From contig DASXUX010000001.1 of assembly GCA_036504595.1 (NCBI GenBank), positions 158,176 through 222,175 on the forward strand: a stretch of DNA of 64,000 nt, given 5' to 3'. Source of the DNA: DASXUX01 sp036504595. GTDB lineage: Bacteria; Planctomycetota; SZUA-567; H5-PLA8. Each line of letters begins with the position of its first letter. Position 1 is the first letter of the stretch. Shown piece after piece: positions 1 through 9,200 of the stretch. The position numbers and the translations under genes were made by a program. The notes below the pieces were generated by a model. That model worked only from the letters and a program-made list of their open reading frames with translations, did not search any database and was not told the DNA's origin.

Positions 1-493
1 GGTTCACCAGTTTGCCATCTTTGACGTCGCGTGCCGGCATTTTGAAGTGATCGCTCATCCCGCCGTGAAAGATTGCTTCGGCGGACTCAAAGGAACGCAG
101 CAACGAGTTCTCATCGTTGTGCCATTTGCCGCTCGCGAACGTCGCGTAACCGTTTTCCCGCAAGAGCTGCGACAAGGTGGTCCATCCCTGCGGGATCACG
201 CCCTTGCAGCGAAATAGCGAGCTCCCGGTCATGATCATGCTGCGGCTGGGCAGGCACACCGCGCCGCTGTTGCCGCCCATGATCGTGGCCTGGACGAAGT
301 GCGTCCCTTCGCTCGCCAGCCGGTCCATCGCCGGCGTGCTGATCTCGCCGCATCCGGCGCAATGCATCGCATTAAAGCGCTGATCGTCCGTCAGGATGAA
401 GAGGATGTTCGGCTTGGTGGCCGTTTCGCCCGCGCTGACGCCGATCTGCCAAGCCGCCCCGAGTGTTGCGAGTGCAACCATCAGTGTCTTCAT
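1..493 (-). CDS. Sulfatase, N-terminal part (cut by window edge)
   Basis: Type I sulfatase that would hydrolyse sulfate esters, probably of sulfated polysaccharides, outside the cytoplasm. Reading from 493 leftwards, the protein starts MKTLMVALATLGAAW, a signal peptide, followed by the metal-binding motif NILFILTDDQ and then CLPSR, the C-x-P-x-R site whose cysteine is converted to formylglycine, and SMIMTG. About 164 residues are visible; the rest lies beyond position 1. The ATG at 493 is preceded by AAAGGATC at a suitable distance. A second sulfatase lies at 11449-12882. The family is clear; the substrate is not. Confidence 0.9.
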   Translation of the reverse strand, partial: MKTLMVALATLGAAWQIGVSAGETATKPNILFILTDDQRFNAMHCAGCGEISTPAMDRLASEGTHFVQATIMGGNSGAVCLPSRSMIMTGSSLFRCKGVIPQGWTTLSQLLRENGYATFASGKWHNDENSLLRSFESAEAIFHGGMSDHFKMPARDVKDGKLVN

Positions 494-649
494 GGTGATC
501 CTTTCGGCCGGATGGAACCGCACACAGAATAGTCGGCATGGCTGTTTAGAAAAGGCTGAAATCGTCTCGCACGTTGGCGATTTTGTAACCCGGATCCCGG
601 TTCGAGGATCAGTCGTAGCGAGAGACGGTACTATAAGGAGGAAGCGGCG

Positions 650-850
650 ATGACCGTTGAACGAGCTTTGCGAGGTGTGGCTGGAACGGTAATTCTGGTG
701 AGCGTCGTGCTGGCGCTGCTGCATTCGCCCTATTGGCTGGGCCTGACGGCTTTCGCGGGCCTGAACAATTTGCAGTCGGCGTTCACAGACTGGTGCCCGA
801 TGGTGTGGGCGCTGGAGCGTTTGGGTCTGAAGCGCTGCAAAGCGATTTAG
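650..850 (+). CDS. DUF2892 (YgaP-like) small inner-membrane protein
   Basis: Small membrane protein of 66 residues. The layout fits the DUF2892/YgaP transmembrane family: a short basic N-terminus (MTVERALRG), a first hydrophobic segment (about residues 10-25), a second one around YWLGLTAFAGL, and a terminal CP motif in WCPMVWALERLG. An AAGGAGG ribosome site lies just before the ATG. It sits 56 bp upstream of the ECF sigma factor on the same strand and is probably co-transcribed with it. The biochemical role of stand-alone DUF2892 proteins is not established. Confidence 0.7.
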   Translation: MTVERALRGVAGTVILVSVVLALLHSPYWLGLTAFAGLNNLQSAFTDWCPMVWALERLGLKRCKAI

Positions 851-906
851 GCAAAATGCCAAACTCTCGCTATTGACGGCTGCGCGCTTAGCCGCACACT
901 GAGCGT

Positions 907-1542
907 ATGGAGCAGCCAGTTCCGCGAACGGATCCAGATGCAGACCTAGTGCGCCGCGCGCAGTCCGGCGACTTCGACGCGTTCGAACAGCTTGTCCTCA
1001 AATACGAAAAAGACCTGTTTGCGCTGGCCTCCTACATCGTCACGTCCGTTGCCGACGCCGAAGAAGTCGTGCAGGAAACGTTTCTCAACGCCCTAGAGCA
1101 TCTCCACGACTATCGCGGCGAAGCGACCTTCCGCACATGGGTCACGCGAATCGCCACCAATTTATCGTTGAAAGTGCTGCGCGCGCGGAAATCGCACGGC
1201 GAAGTCAGTTCGAGCGGCAGCGAGGATGAGGATTCTCCGGTCGCGCATCCGGAGTTCATCGCGCACTGGCGAGACGATCCGGTGCGCTTAGCGGTGAACA
1301 ACGAAACGCGCGAAATCCTGCGTACGGCGATAAAGGAATTGCCTGAAAAGTACCGCGTCGTGTTCTTGCTGCGTGATGTGGAAGAACTCTCAGTGCAGGA
1401 AGCCGCCGACACGCTCGGCCTGACCATCGAGAACGTGAAAGTACGCCTGATGCGCGCGCGCCTGATGCTTCGCGAGCGCCTGACGCGCGCGTTTGGAGAT
1501 GAAGCGACGCGAATGACGCCGGATCATTCGCATGATGAGTAA
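907..1542 (+). CDS. ECF-type RNA polymerase sigma factor (RpoE-like)
   Basis: Alternative sigma factor of 211 residues. Region 2 is at about residues 15-85 (LVRRAQSGDFDAFEQLV, then DAEEVVQETFLNA, then FRTWVTRIATN). Region 4 is at about 135-190 (LPEKYRVVFLLRDVEELS, then a helix-turn-helix EAADTLGLTIENVKVRLMRA). It should direct polymerase to a small stress-type regulon and would normally be held by a membrane anti-sigma factor. No anti-sigma gene follows it. A zf-HC2 anti-sigma gene lies instead at 10977-11231 on the other strand, ahead of the RND pump genes, and an inversion may have separated them. No strong ribosome site is seen before the ATG. Confidence 0.92.
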   Translation: MEQPVPRTDPDADLVRRAQSGDFDAFEQLVLKYEKDLFALASYIVTSVADAEEVVQETFLNALEHLHDYRGEATFRTWVTRIATNLSLKVLRARKSHGEVSSSGSEDEDSPVAHPEFIAHWRDDPVRLAVNNETREILRTAIKELPEKYRVVFLLRDVEELSVQEAADTLGLTIENVKVRLMRARLMLRERLTRAFGDEATRMTPDHSHDE

Positions 1543-1560
1543 AGGAGCCCCGGGCGCCCT

Positions 1561-2221
1561 CAGACGGAGAACTCGCTGGCGCTGCTGAAGGGCGAGCAGG
1601 TGGTGTGGCAGTTCAACTACAAGAAGGAGGAGGGCAAGTCGTACTTTCATCCGGTGACGATTGGGGGCGGGCCGACGCTGACGGACTTAAGGCCGGCGGA
1701 TCACATCTGGCACCGGGTCGGCTCCAGCGGCGGATGGCAGCTACCGGATGGATTGGACGATGGTGTTCACGGCCGGTGACACGGACGTGCTATTGGACCG
1801 CACGCCGATTCAAGGCGAACCGAAGGGCGTAAGCTGGGGCGGGTACGCGGGGTTTTCGCTGCGCTTGGCGCCGGCGCTGAAGACGTGGAATTTCGTGGGC
1901 AGTTCCGGGCCGGAGAACAAATCGTCGGCTCAAGGGAAGTGGATGACGTTTTCGTGCGCGCTGGTAGCGCCGGCGTCCCTGCCGGCTGGCGGGCAGACGG
2001 GCGCGATCGTGGTGCTGGATCACCCGAAGAGTTTTCGGCATCCGACGACGTGGTATCTCGTCAAGGGCATGCCGTACTTCAGCCCGGCGGTGCTTTATGC
2101 CAGCCCGTACACGCTGCCGGCGAAGCAAAGCATCACGTTGAAGTACCGGGTGCTGTTCCAGCCGAGCGCGGTGGATGCGGGGGCCGTTGAGCAGGAGTGG
2201 CAGAAGTTTGGGGGTGAATAG
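1561..2221 (+). pseudogene. DUF6807 (PmoA-like) gene body: 5' end missing, internal deletion, frameshift
   Basis: Remnant of a DUF6807 protein (often named methane oxygenase PmoA by annotation only). From 1561 one frame reads TENSLALLKGEQVVWQFNY and then DLRPADHIWH, typical of the family's N-terminal half. It stops at 1777-1779. The second frame reads GSYRMDWTMVFTAGD, then LLDRTPI and GGYAGFSLRLA, and runs to the stop at 2221. The family normally has about 60 residues between DHxWH and the YRMDW segment, so a deletion near 1715-1730 plus frameshift is apparent. No start codon is present. The probable signal-peptide end is at 11333-11410. A 24-bp repeat at 1963-1986 adds APASLPAG. Confidence 0.75.
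1963..1986. repeat. 24-bp palindromic half-element, copy 1 (inside DUF6807 remnant)
   Basis: Matches the pattern GGT-NNN-GCCGGC-N6-GCCGGC. It is read through in frame as APASLPAG in a segment where the family normally passes straight to the GAIVVLDHP strand. Related copies are at 13503, 21338, 54956 and 58473. The core is nearly the same as the 58473 copy, on the opposite strand. Confidence 0.7.
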
Positions 2222-2226
2222 TGGTG

Positions 2227-2335
2227 TGGTGCCACTGGCTCAGCCCGCCGGGAGTTTGGCCGGCTTAGCCAGTGCTTTGCGCGACCGCACTGGCAAGCGC
2301 CCGCAAAAAGACGCGGGCGCGTGCCAGTGGCACCA
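2227..2335. repeat. 109-bp inverted-repeat element, intergenic copy
   Basis: Bounded by perfect 13-bp terminal inverted repeats TGGTGCCACTGGC at 2227-2239 and 2323-2335. Inside are three hairpins: a GC-rich one after the left end, a central GCCAGTG...CACTGGC, and GCGCCCGC...GCGGGCGC near the right end. A 102-bp relative lies inside the RND pump gene at 8686-8787 in the opposite orientation. The rest of the 268-bp gap before the next gene shows no gene. Confidence 0.8.
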
Positions 2336-2489
2336 ATCTCATGCGTGCGACTTGAGGCCCCCCGGCACGCTTGAGTTCGCGCCAAAAAGACGGCGCGAAC
2401 ACAAACGTGCCACCTTTCACAATCTGGCGTTGTTCGCGAGGGCACGGGTGTAGTTTCTAAATGAGACTCACTCATCTTCGGGAGGCAAC

Positions 2490-3833
2490 ATGGGCGGCAT
2501 GAATCGGCGAACATTTGTGAAGACTGCGGCGCTGTTTTCAACGGTCAGTGTCGTGCCGCGGTGCGTGCTGGGCGGGCCGGGGCAGACGGCTCCGAGCGCG
2601 AAGATCAACATCGCCAGCATCGGCGTGGGCGGGATGGGCGGCGGGGACGTCAACGATGTCTCCAATGGCAACAACATGGTGGCGCTGTGCGACGTGGACG
2701 AGCGGCGCGCGGCGGACAGCTTCAAGAAACATCCGGGCGCGAAGAAGTACAAAGACTTCCGCAAGATGTTCGACGAGATGGAGAAGCAGATCGACGCGGT
2801 GACGGTCAGCACGCCGGATCATTTCCATGCGGTCGCGGCGATGGCGGCGATCAAGCGCAAGAAGCACGTGTACTGCCAGAAGCCGCTGGCGCATTCGGTG
2901 TATGAAGTCCGCGAATTGATGAAGGCGGCGGCCGAGAACAATGTTGTGACGCAGCTTGGAAACCAGGGGCACTCCTTCGACACGATCCGTCTCTTCTGCG
3001 AATGGATCTGGGACGGGGCGATCGGGAAGGTGCATACGATCCACTGCGGATGTCATGCGGTGAATTCGGCGGTCGGCGCGTTGGCTGCTGTCGCCAAAGA
3101 GAAGCCTCCGGTTCCGCCGCAAGTGGATTGGGACCAGTGGCTCGGTCCGGCGCTGGAACGGCCGTACCATCCGGCGTACCTGCCCGGATCGTGGCGCGGA
3201 TGGACGCCGTTTGGCAACGGAACGATCGGCGACTGGGCGTGCCACGTCGTTGACGGTGCGTTCTGGGCGCTCAATCTGGGCGCGCCGAAGTCGATCCAGG
3301 CGGAAGTGACGGATTGGGATTTCAAGACACAGGGCGACGCATTCCCCAAGGGCGATCACATCATTTATGAGTTCGCCGGAAACGACAAACGCGGCCCCGT
3401 GACGCTGCACTGGTACAGCGGCACGACGAAGATTCCGCGGCCGCCGGAATTGGAGAAAGACCGCAAGGACATCGACACCGGCGCGGTGGTCATCGGCGAC
3501 AAGGGCGTGATCACGTACGGCTCGCACGGCTGCGGCGGCGTGCGGATCATTCCTGAAACGAAGATGAAGGAATACAAACGCCCGGCGCAGAGCCTGCCGC
3601 GCGTGAAGGAACATCATCACGACTGGCTGACGGCGATTCGCGAAGGAAAGAAGTCCGGTTCGGATTTCGCGCTCTACGGCGGGCCGCTGACGGAACTGGC
3701 GATGCTCGGCGTGATCGCGATCAAGTTGCACGGCACGAAGCTGGAGTGGGACGAGCCGGGCATGAAGTTCACGAACTGCGCGGAGGCGAATCAGTTCATC
3801 AATCCGGCGTATAGGCAGGGGTGGAGCCTTTAG
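2490..3833 (+). CDS. Gfo/Idh/MocA-family oxidoreductase with Tat signal
   Basis: NAD(P)-dependent sugar or inositol dehydrogenase-type protein of 447 residues. It starts with a twin-arginine signal (NRRTFVKTAALFSTV), so it is probably exported folded. Then comes a Rossmann start (IASIGVGGMGGGDV, about residue 40). The family's EKP lysine motif appears as QKPLAH. The C-terminal substrate domain contains the GDW and HHHDWLTAI segments typical of planctomycete members. ATG at 2490 is chosen because GGGAGG lies just upstream. In the proposed ancestral order it followed the sulfatase and DUF6807 genes, which suggests carbohydrate breakdown. The substrate is unknown. Confidence 0.88.
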   Translation: MGGMNRRTFVKTAALFSTVSVVPRCVLGGPGQTAPSAKINIASIGVGGMGGGDVNDVSNGNNMVALCDVDERRAADSFKKHPGAKKYKDFRKMFDEMEKQIDAVTVSTPDHFHAVAAMAAIKRKKHVYCQKPLAHSVYEVRELMKAAAENNVVTQLGNQGHSFDTIRLFCEWIWDGAIGKVHTIHCGCHAVNSAVGALAAVAKEKPPVPPQVDWDQWLGPALERPYHPAYLPGSWRGWTPFGNGTIGDWACHVVDGAFWALNLGAPKSIQAEVTDWDFKTQGDAFPKGDHIIYEFAGNDKRGPVTLHWYSGTTKIPRPPELEKDRKDIDTGAVVIGDKGVITYGSHGCGGVRIIPETKMKEYKRPAQSLPRVKEHHHDWLTAIREGKKSGSDFALYGGPLTELAMLGVIAIKLHGTKLEWDEPGMKFTNCAEANQFINPAYRQGWSL

Positions 3834-3917
3834 AGCAAGGGCGGGGGACGAGGGGAAAGGGAGACGCAGCGAAGCGGATATCATGTCCCGCGAGTGGGCT
3901 CCGATTAGGAAATCCAG

Positions 3918-4517
3918 ATGGACGATACGCCATTTGAACGCTTCGCTGAGGCTGCGTTGGTAGTTACTAACGTTGATTCCACTCGCAAGCAAATCAGCGA
4001 CGCGATCGATCATGTGCGGAACGTCTTGCGAAGCCCGCAGGGGAGGCAAGCCCCCGTGCAGGAAATTCAGCAAGTACAGGAACTAGAGGACAAAGTGGCA
4101 GTTCTTGTACTGAACTTTGGAATCACGCCCCTAACTGCTATCGTCCTCACAAGCGCCAAGAACAACACTGCCGTTCAAGCGTCTATAAAGCTGCTTTTTC
4201 AACAGAAAATGGACGATTCTTCGTTATGCGACCTTTGCCTAATCCTTTGCCATAACTTTGAGCGGCAAGCGGTGACGATGGATACGCGTCACTGGATGGA
4301 TGCAGGCGAGATAAAGCCGAGGATTATGCAACAAATAGGGTGGCAATTGCTACACGTGAGGCAAGAGTTGCGCAGTATCTTGGCCGCACGAGACGATCCT
4401 AAGGCATGGATTCGCAGCGTGTTTCTTGATGCGTTGGCTTCCGAACGCGATCCTGCGCGAGTTGTGAAATTGATGAATATCTATGTCCTGTATGATCAAC
4501 TCGCGAACAAAAAATAG
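3918..4517 (+). CDS. Hypothetical protein, 199 aa
   Basis: Not recognised. The protein is soluble, without signal peptide or membrane segment, and mostly predicted helical, with a heptad-like stretch around QEIQQVQELEDKVAVL and conserved-looking cysteines in LCDLCLILCHNFE. Codon use is visibly less GC-rich than in the flanking genes, which suggests a later arrival. It sits 84 bp after the oxidoreductase and shares its strand, but nothing ties it to that function. The ORF could be real or a decaying gene. Confidence 0.5.
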   Translation: MDDTPFERFAEAALVVTNVDSTRKQISDAIDHVRNVLRSPQGRQAPVQEIQQVQELEDKVAVLVLNFGITPLTAIVLTSAKNNTAVQASIKLLFQQKMDDSSLCDLCLILCHNFERQAVTMDTRHWMDAGEIKPRIMQQIGWQLLHVRQELRSILAARDDPKAWIRSVFLDALASERDPARVVKLMNIYVLYDQLANKK

Positions 4518-4601
4518 ATGAGTTCTGATGCGCATGACTCCGTCGCTTGCGGACGTACCCAAAGGGCGTAGCGACGGGTACGCGCACGAAACGTTCGCGA
4601 T

Positions 4602-4670
4602 GTCGAGGACGCGGAGGCAGCAATTTCACTTTCGAAATCCTCTGCGTCCTCGGCGTCCTCCGCGGTGGGA
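4602..4670. repeat. Imperfect inverted repeat between genes
   Basis: GAGGACGCGGAGG at the left pairs imperfectly with CCTCTGCGTCCTCGG and CGTCCTCCGCGG at the right. It lies between convergent genes (3918-4517 and 4695-5189). It resembles the GAGGACGC-type dispersed repeats that occur in many genomes. There is no T-tract, so a terminator role is not supported by sequence alone. Confidence 0.4.
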
Positions 4671-4694
4671 TTCGTGACGCCGCGGTCTAGAGAC

Positions 4695-5189
4695 TCACTT
4701 CTTTTCTTCGGGCTTCTTGTCGTCCGTCTTCTTTTCGGCGGCTTTTTTCTCGTACTTCTTGAGGGCCTCTTCCAGTTCGCCTTTCAGGTTTTCATCCTGG
4801 CAGAGTTCCACGGCTTTCTTCTGGAACTTGATGGCCTCGTCGATCTTGCCGGTCTCAAAGAAGGCGCGAGCGTAGGTATCGACGATGGGGGCCTCTTTTC
4901 CTTCGCAAAGGTCGTACGCGGCTTTGGCGGCTTTCATGCCGAGGTCGAGGTCGCGCTTCTTGATGCCTTCGTCGGTCAGGATCTTCCAGGCGAAGTCGTT
5001 CAGACAATTTGAGTCCTTGTCGGCGGAGGCGAGGATGGTGTCGCCGAGTTTCTTTGCCTCATCGTCCTTTCCGTTGGAAACCAGCTCGAAGTACTTCTCG
5101 ATCTGCTCGCTCAAATCCGCCGCCCGAACCGTAAACGATGCCATCATTGCTATTGCGGCTGCCAGACCGAATACACGCGCCATCTTCAT
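4695..5189 (-). CDS. Secreted TPR-like small protein
   Basis: Protein of 164 residues starting at the ATG at 5189, chosen because GGAGGTGG lies just upstream. A signal peptide (MKMARVFGLAAAIAMMASF...RA) is followed by paired helices that look like divergent tetratricopeptide repeats: DEAKKLGDTILASADKD, then MKAAKAAYDLCEGKEAPIVD, then KIDEAIKFQKKAVELC. The tail is Lys/Glu-rich (KKAAEKKTDDKKPEEKK) and probably disordered. It is likely periplasmic and may act as a scaffold, but nothing names a partner. It is divergent from the isomerase-like gene at 5415. Confidence 0.7.
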   Translation of the reverse strand: MKMARVFGLAAAIAMMASFTVRAADLSEQIEKYFELVSNGKDDEAKKLGDTILASADKDSNCLNDFAWKILTDEGIKKRDLDLGMKAAKAAYDLCEGKEAPIVDTYARAFFETGKIDEAIKFQKKAVELCQDENLKGELEEALKKYEKKAAEKKTDDKKPEEKK

Positions 5190-5414
5190 GTCCCACCTCC
5201 ATGTTTGGGTTTCACCTGATTCGAGAGTGGGTTGTAACCGGAGGAGCCTGGGAATCAACGGGCAAGTCGTTTGGTCGTCTGGTCGAGAGGTATGCGGAAA
5301 TCGTACACGAAGATAGCACATCCATGCAGGGGAAACTCCGGACCAAGGCGGTCCTTCGGTGTTATCGGAAATGTAACGAACACATTCGTTTGGCGACGTG
5401 GAAAGAGGTGCTTT

Positions 5415-6269
5415 ATGCGCGTGATACTCCTGACGATGATCGTGCTACCGATGGCGGCTTGGGCGGGGGAGCTGTCCAACCCGTTCTTTGCAATGGATAC
5501 GGCGTTCATGTATGGGCGCGACCCGAAGATGCCGCTGGAGGAAAAGCTCGACGATCTGAAATCGCTGGGCTACGCCGGGTTCAACTGGACCAACTTGCCG
5601 GTGCCGGAGAATGTCTATAAGGCTGCGGACGAGCGCGGGCTGAAGGTCTTCACCACGTATGTCGGGATGCCCCTGTCGAAGGACAAGCTGGCGGTGCCGG
5701 GGAACCTGGAAGCGAGCTGCGAGGCGCTGGGCAAGCACGGGACGATGATCTGGATTCACATCGGGTGCGAAAAGGGCGTCAAGAAGAGCGACGAGGCGGG
5801 CGACGAGATTGCGGTGCCGGCGTTGCAAGGCGCGGCGGACATCGCGGCGAAGCATAACGTGAAGCTGGCTCTGTATCCGCACGCGGGGTGCTGGGTGGAG
5901 AGCATCGACGACTGCATCAGGCTTTCGAAGAAAGTGAACCGGCCGAACTTCGGGCTGTCGTTCAATCTGTGCCACGTGCTGAAGGTCAGCGGCGACGCGA
6001 AGGTGCTCGATCTACTGACGGCCGCTCAGCCGCATTTGTTTGTGCTGCAGATCAGCGGCGCGGACAGTGGATCTCAGGCGGCGGGATGGGACAAGTTGAT
6101 TCAGCCGGTGGGGCGCGGGACGTACGATCTGCAGCCGCTGATCAAGCTGGCAGTCAAGAACGGGTTCACGGGGCCCATCGGGTTTCAGGGATATGGAATC
6201 AAGGGCGAGCGGAAAGCGATTTTGACGGAGACGATGGAAGGATGGAAGAAGCTTAAGGCGGCGCAGTAA
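5415..6269 (+). CDS. Sugar phosphate isomerase/epimerase-like TIM-barrel protein, secreted
   Basis: Protein of 284 residues in the xylose isomerase-like TIM-barrel superfamily. A signal peptide (MRVILLTMIVLPMAAWAGE) supports the ATG at 5415, which is preceded by GAAAGAGGTG; the longer open frame upstream lacks both features. Typical strand segments are GYAGFNWTNLPVPENVYKA, GLKVFTTYVGM, KLALYPHAGCWVE with a likely metal-ligand histidine, FGLSFNLCH, and FTGPIGFQGYGI. Exported members of this family are common beside Gfo/Idh/MocA oxidoreductases in PVC bacteria. The substrate is unknown. It is convergent with the RND pump gene. Confidence 0.78.
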   Translation: MRVILLTMIVLPMAAWAGELSNPFFAMDTAFMYGRDPKMPLEEKLDDLKSLGYAGFNWTNLPVPENVYKAADERGLKVFTTYVGMPLSKDKLAVPGNLEASCEALGKHGTMIWIHIGCEKGVKKSDEAGDEIAVPALQGAADIAAKHNVKLALYPHAGCWVESIDDCIRLSKKVNRPNFGLSFNLCHVLKVSGDAKVLDLLTAAQPHLFVLQISGADSGSQAAGWDKLIQPVGRGTYDLQPLIKLAVKNGFTGPIGFQGYGIKGERKAILTETMEGWKKLKAAQ

Positions 6270-6286
6270 CGGACGCTGGGCACTCG

Positions 6287-9200
6287 TCACACGCGCGCAG
6301 TCTCCAGCACAACCGGCTTCTCAGCCGATCCGTGCTGCTTCCGGTTGGCGATGAAGTACAGCACCGGCACCGCCATGCGGCTGAGCAGCAGGCTGGCCAC
6401 TTCGCCGGCCATCAGCGACAGCGCCAAGCCCTGGAAAATCGGATCGAAGAGAATCACCGACGCGCCGACGACGACGGCCATCGCGGTCAAGAGCATCGGC
6501 CGGAAACGCACGGCGCCGGCATCGACGACGGCCTGATCGAGCGGCATGCCTTCTTTCAGCCGCAGTTCGATGAAGTCCACAAGGATGATTGAATTTCGCA
6601 CGACGATTCCGGCGCCCGCGATAAAGCCGATCATCGACGTGGCTGAGAAAAATGCGCCCATCAGGTGATGCGCGGGCAAAATTCCGACGAGCGAGAACGG
6701 AATGGCGGCCATGATGACCAGCGGCGTCTTGAAGGATTCGAACCAGCCAACGACCAGCACATAAATGAGGACCAACACGGCGGCGAAGGCGAGACCCAGG
6801 TCGCGGAAGACTTCGTACGTGATGTGCATCTCGCCGTCCCACTTGATCGCAAAGCGATTGTCGGTGAACGGCTGGTGCGCGAGGTAGATGTCGAAGGCGG
6901 TGTCTGGTGAGTTGTGCCTGGCGTCTGGTGCGTTTGGCTTCAGCTTCGCGAGCGCTTCGCGCATGTTCAGCAGAGCGTACGCCGGGCTTTCGGCGGCGCC
7001 GGCCACGTCGGCGGTGACATACGTCACCGGCATCAGGTTCTTGTGGTAGATACTCAGGTCGGCCGTTGTCTGGCGCATCGTGGCCAGTTCGCCCAGCGGA
7101 ACCAAGCCGCCTTCGCCGGTGCGAATTGGCAACAGGCGAAGCTGTGCGACGGGTGAGCGGTCTGCGCGCGCGGGACGGACGATCAAGTCCACGTCCTCGC
7201 GCTCGCGCGGATCGTGCACGATGCCGATTTTTTCGCCCTGCAGAGCCATGCGCAGGTTGCGCGAGACCGTATCGGTGTCCACGCCGTGCAGCGCCGCTTT
7301 CTCGCGATCGATCTCGAAGCGGACCTTCGGCTGATCGACTTCGAGGTACATATCCGAATCGACCACGCCGGGCGTGCTCTTGAAAACGTCGAGCACCTTC
7401 TTCGCCCACTCGTTGCGCTGCGCGTCGTCGTTTCCGTAGACTTCAGCGACGATGGTTTGCAGCACCGGCGGACCCGGTGGAACTTCGGCGACTTTGATCT
7501 TTGCCCCCGAGGCCAGCGCAGCCGGAAGCAGTTGTTCGCGAACGGCTTTGGCGATGGCATGGCTTTGCAGTGCGCGTTCTTCCTTCGGCAGCAGATTAAC
7601 CTGCACGTCGGCCATGTTCGAGCCGCCGCGCATGTAGTAATGGCGCACGAGGCCGTTGAAGTTGTATGGCGAGGCAGTGCCGGCGTAGACCTGAACGTCT
7701 TTCACCTCCGGACGCGCCGCGACGATGTCGGCGAGCTCGCGCGCAACGGCCGTGGTGCGTTCGAGCGTTGTGCCTTCGGGCATGTCGATGATCACCTGGA
7801 ACTCGCTCTTGTTATCGAACGGCAGCATTTTCACCTTCACCCAGCCCAGCGGAACGGTCGCCATCGCCGCCAGCAGCAGCCCAACGAGGCAGGCCAGGAA
7901 GCCCCACTGGAACGCCCGATGGTGAATCAGGAAGCCCATGACCCAGCGGTAGAGCCGCGTAAGAAAGTCTTCGCGCTCGTGCTCACCATGCCCATGGCCT
8001 GCGTCCTTCAGATGACCTTTCAAGAACCGGGCCGCAGCCCACGGCGTGACCACGAACGCAACGACCATTGAGAAGAACATCGCGCTGCTGGCGCCGATCG
8101 GAATAGGCCGCATATAGGGACCCATCAGCCCGCGCACGAAGGCCATCGGCAGGATCGCGGCCATCACCGTCAGGGTCGCGAGGATCAGCGGGCTGCGAAC
8201 TTCGTTCACCGCTTCCATGACGACTGTCAGCAACGGGCGGCCGTGATTCCGCGGCATGCGCATGTGCCGGACGATATTCTCGACATCGACAATCGGATCA
8301 TCGACGAGAATGCCGATCGAGAAAATCAGCGCGAAGAGCGTGATTCGATTCAACGTGAATCCCAAGAAGTAAAACGCCGCGAGCGTCAACGCCAGCGTCA
8401 CCGGAATCGCGACGGCGACGACGGCCGCTTCACGCCGGCCAAGCATCAAGCCGATGAGTATCGCGACGGAGACGACCGCAATGCCCATGTGGAAAAGCAG
8501 CTCGTTCGATTTCTCCGCGGCCGTCTGCCCATAGTTGCGCGTGATCGCCACGTTCACGCCGTCGGGAACGAGCATCCCGCGCAGCGCGTCCACCTTCGCC
8601 AGCACGCGATTGCCGACGTCGATGGCGCTGGTGCCTTGGCGCTTGGCGACGGAGATGGTCACAGCGGGGTGGAAGGCGCTAAGGGTGGTGCCACTGGCAC
8701 GCGCCTGCGGGTTTGTTTCCGCAGGTGCTTGCCAGTGCGCACTGGCTAAGCCGCCCGAACTGCCGGGCGGCTGAGCCAGTGGCACCATGCCTGGCCGATA
8801 GAACACGTACTGGCTGGGTTCGTCGGGGCCATCCACGACTTGCGCCACGTCGGCCACCTTCACCGACTTGCCGGCGCTCGCGCTGACGACAACGGCACCA
8901 ATCGCGGCCGGATCGGAAAGGAACGGTCCGGTCTCGACGAGCGCTTCCTTATCGTTGACGCTGAACACGCCCGCCTGCGCGGGCATGTTCGCTTGGCGCA
9001 GCGCGGCGGCCAGGTCGAGCAGCGACAGCCCGCGCGCGGCCAAGGCGGCCCGGTCGGGGATGACGCGCACGACGCGCTTCTGCCCGCCGATGACGAGCGT
9101 CTCCGAAATACCATCGACCTGCTTGATGTTCTCCTGAAGCTGTGTGGCCACGCGGCGCAGTTGCGTGTGATCGTAGCGGTCGCTCCAAAGCGTCAGCGCC

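Noticed and set aside
2538..4073. Long open frame of 511 codons on the minus strand
   Set aside because: Antisense to the clear oxidoreductase gene; Arg/His-rich composition typical of a shadow frame in GC-rich DNA; no ribosome site or family.
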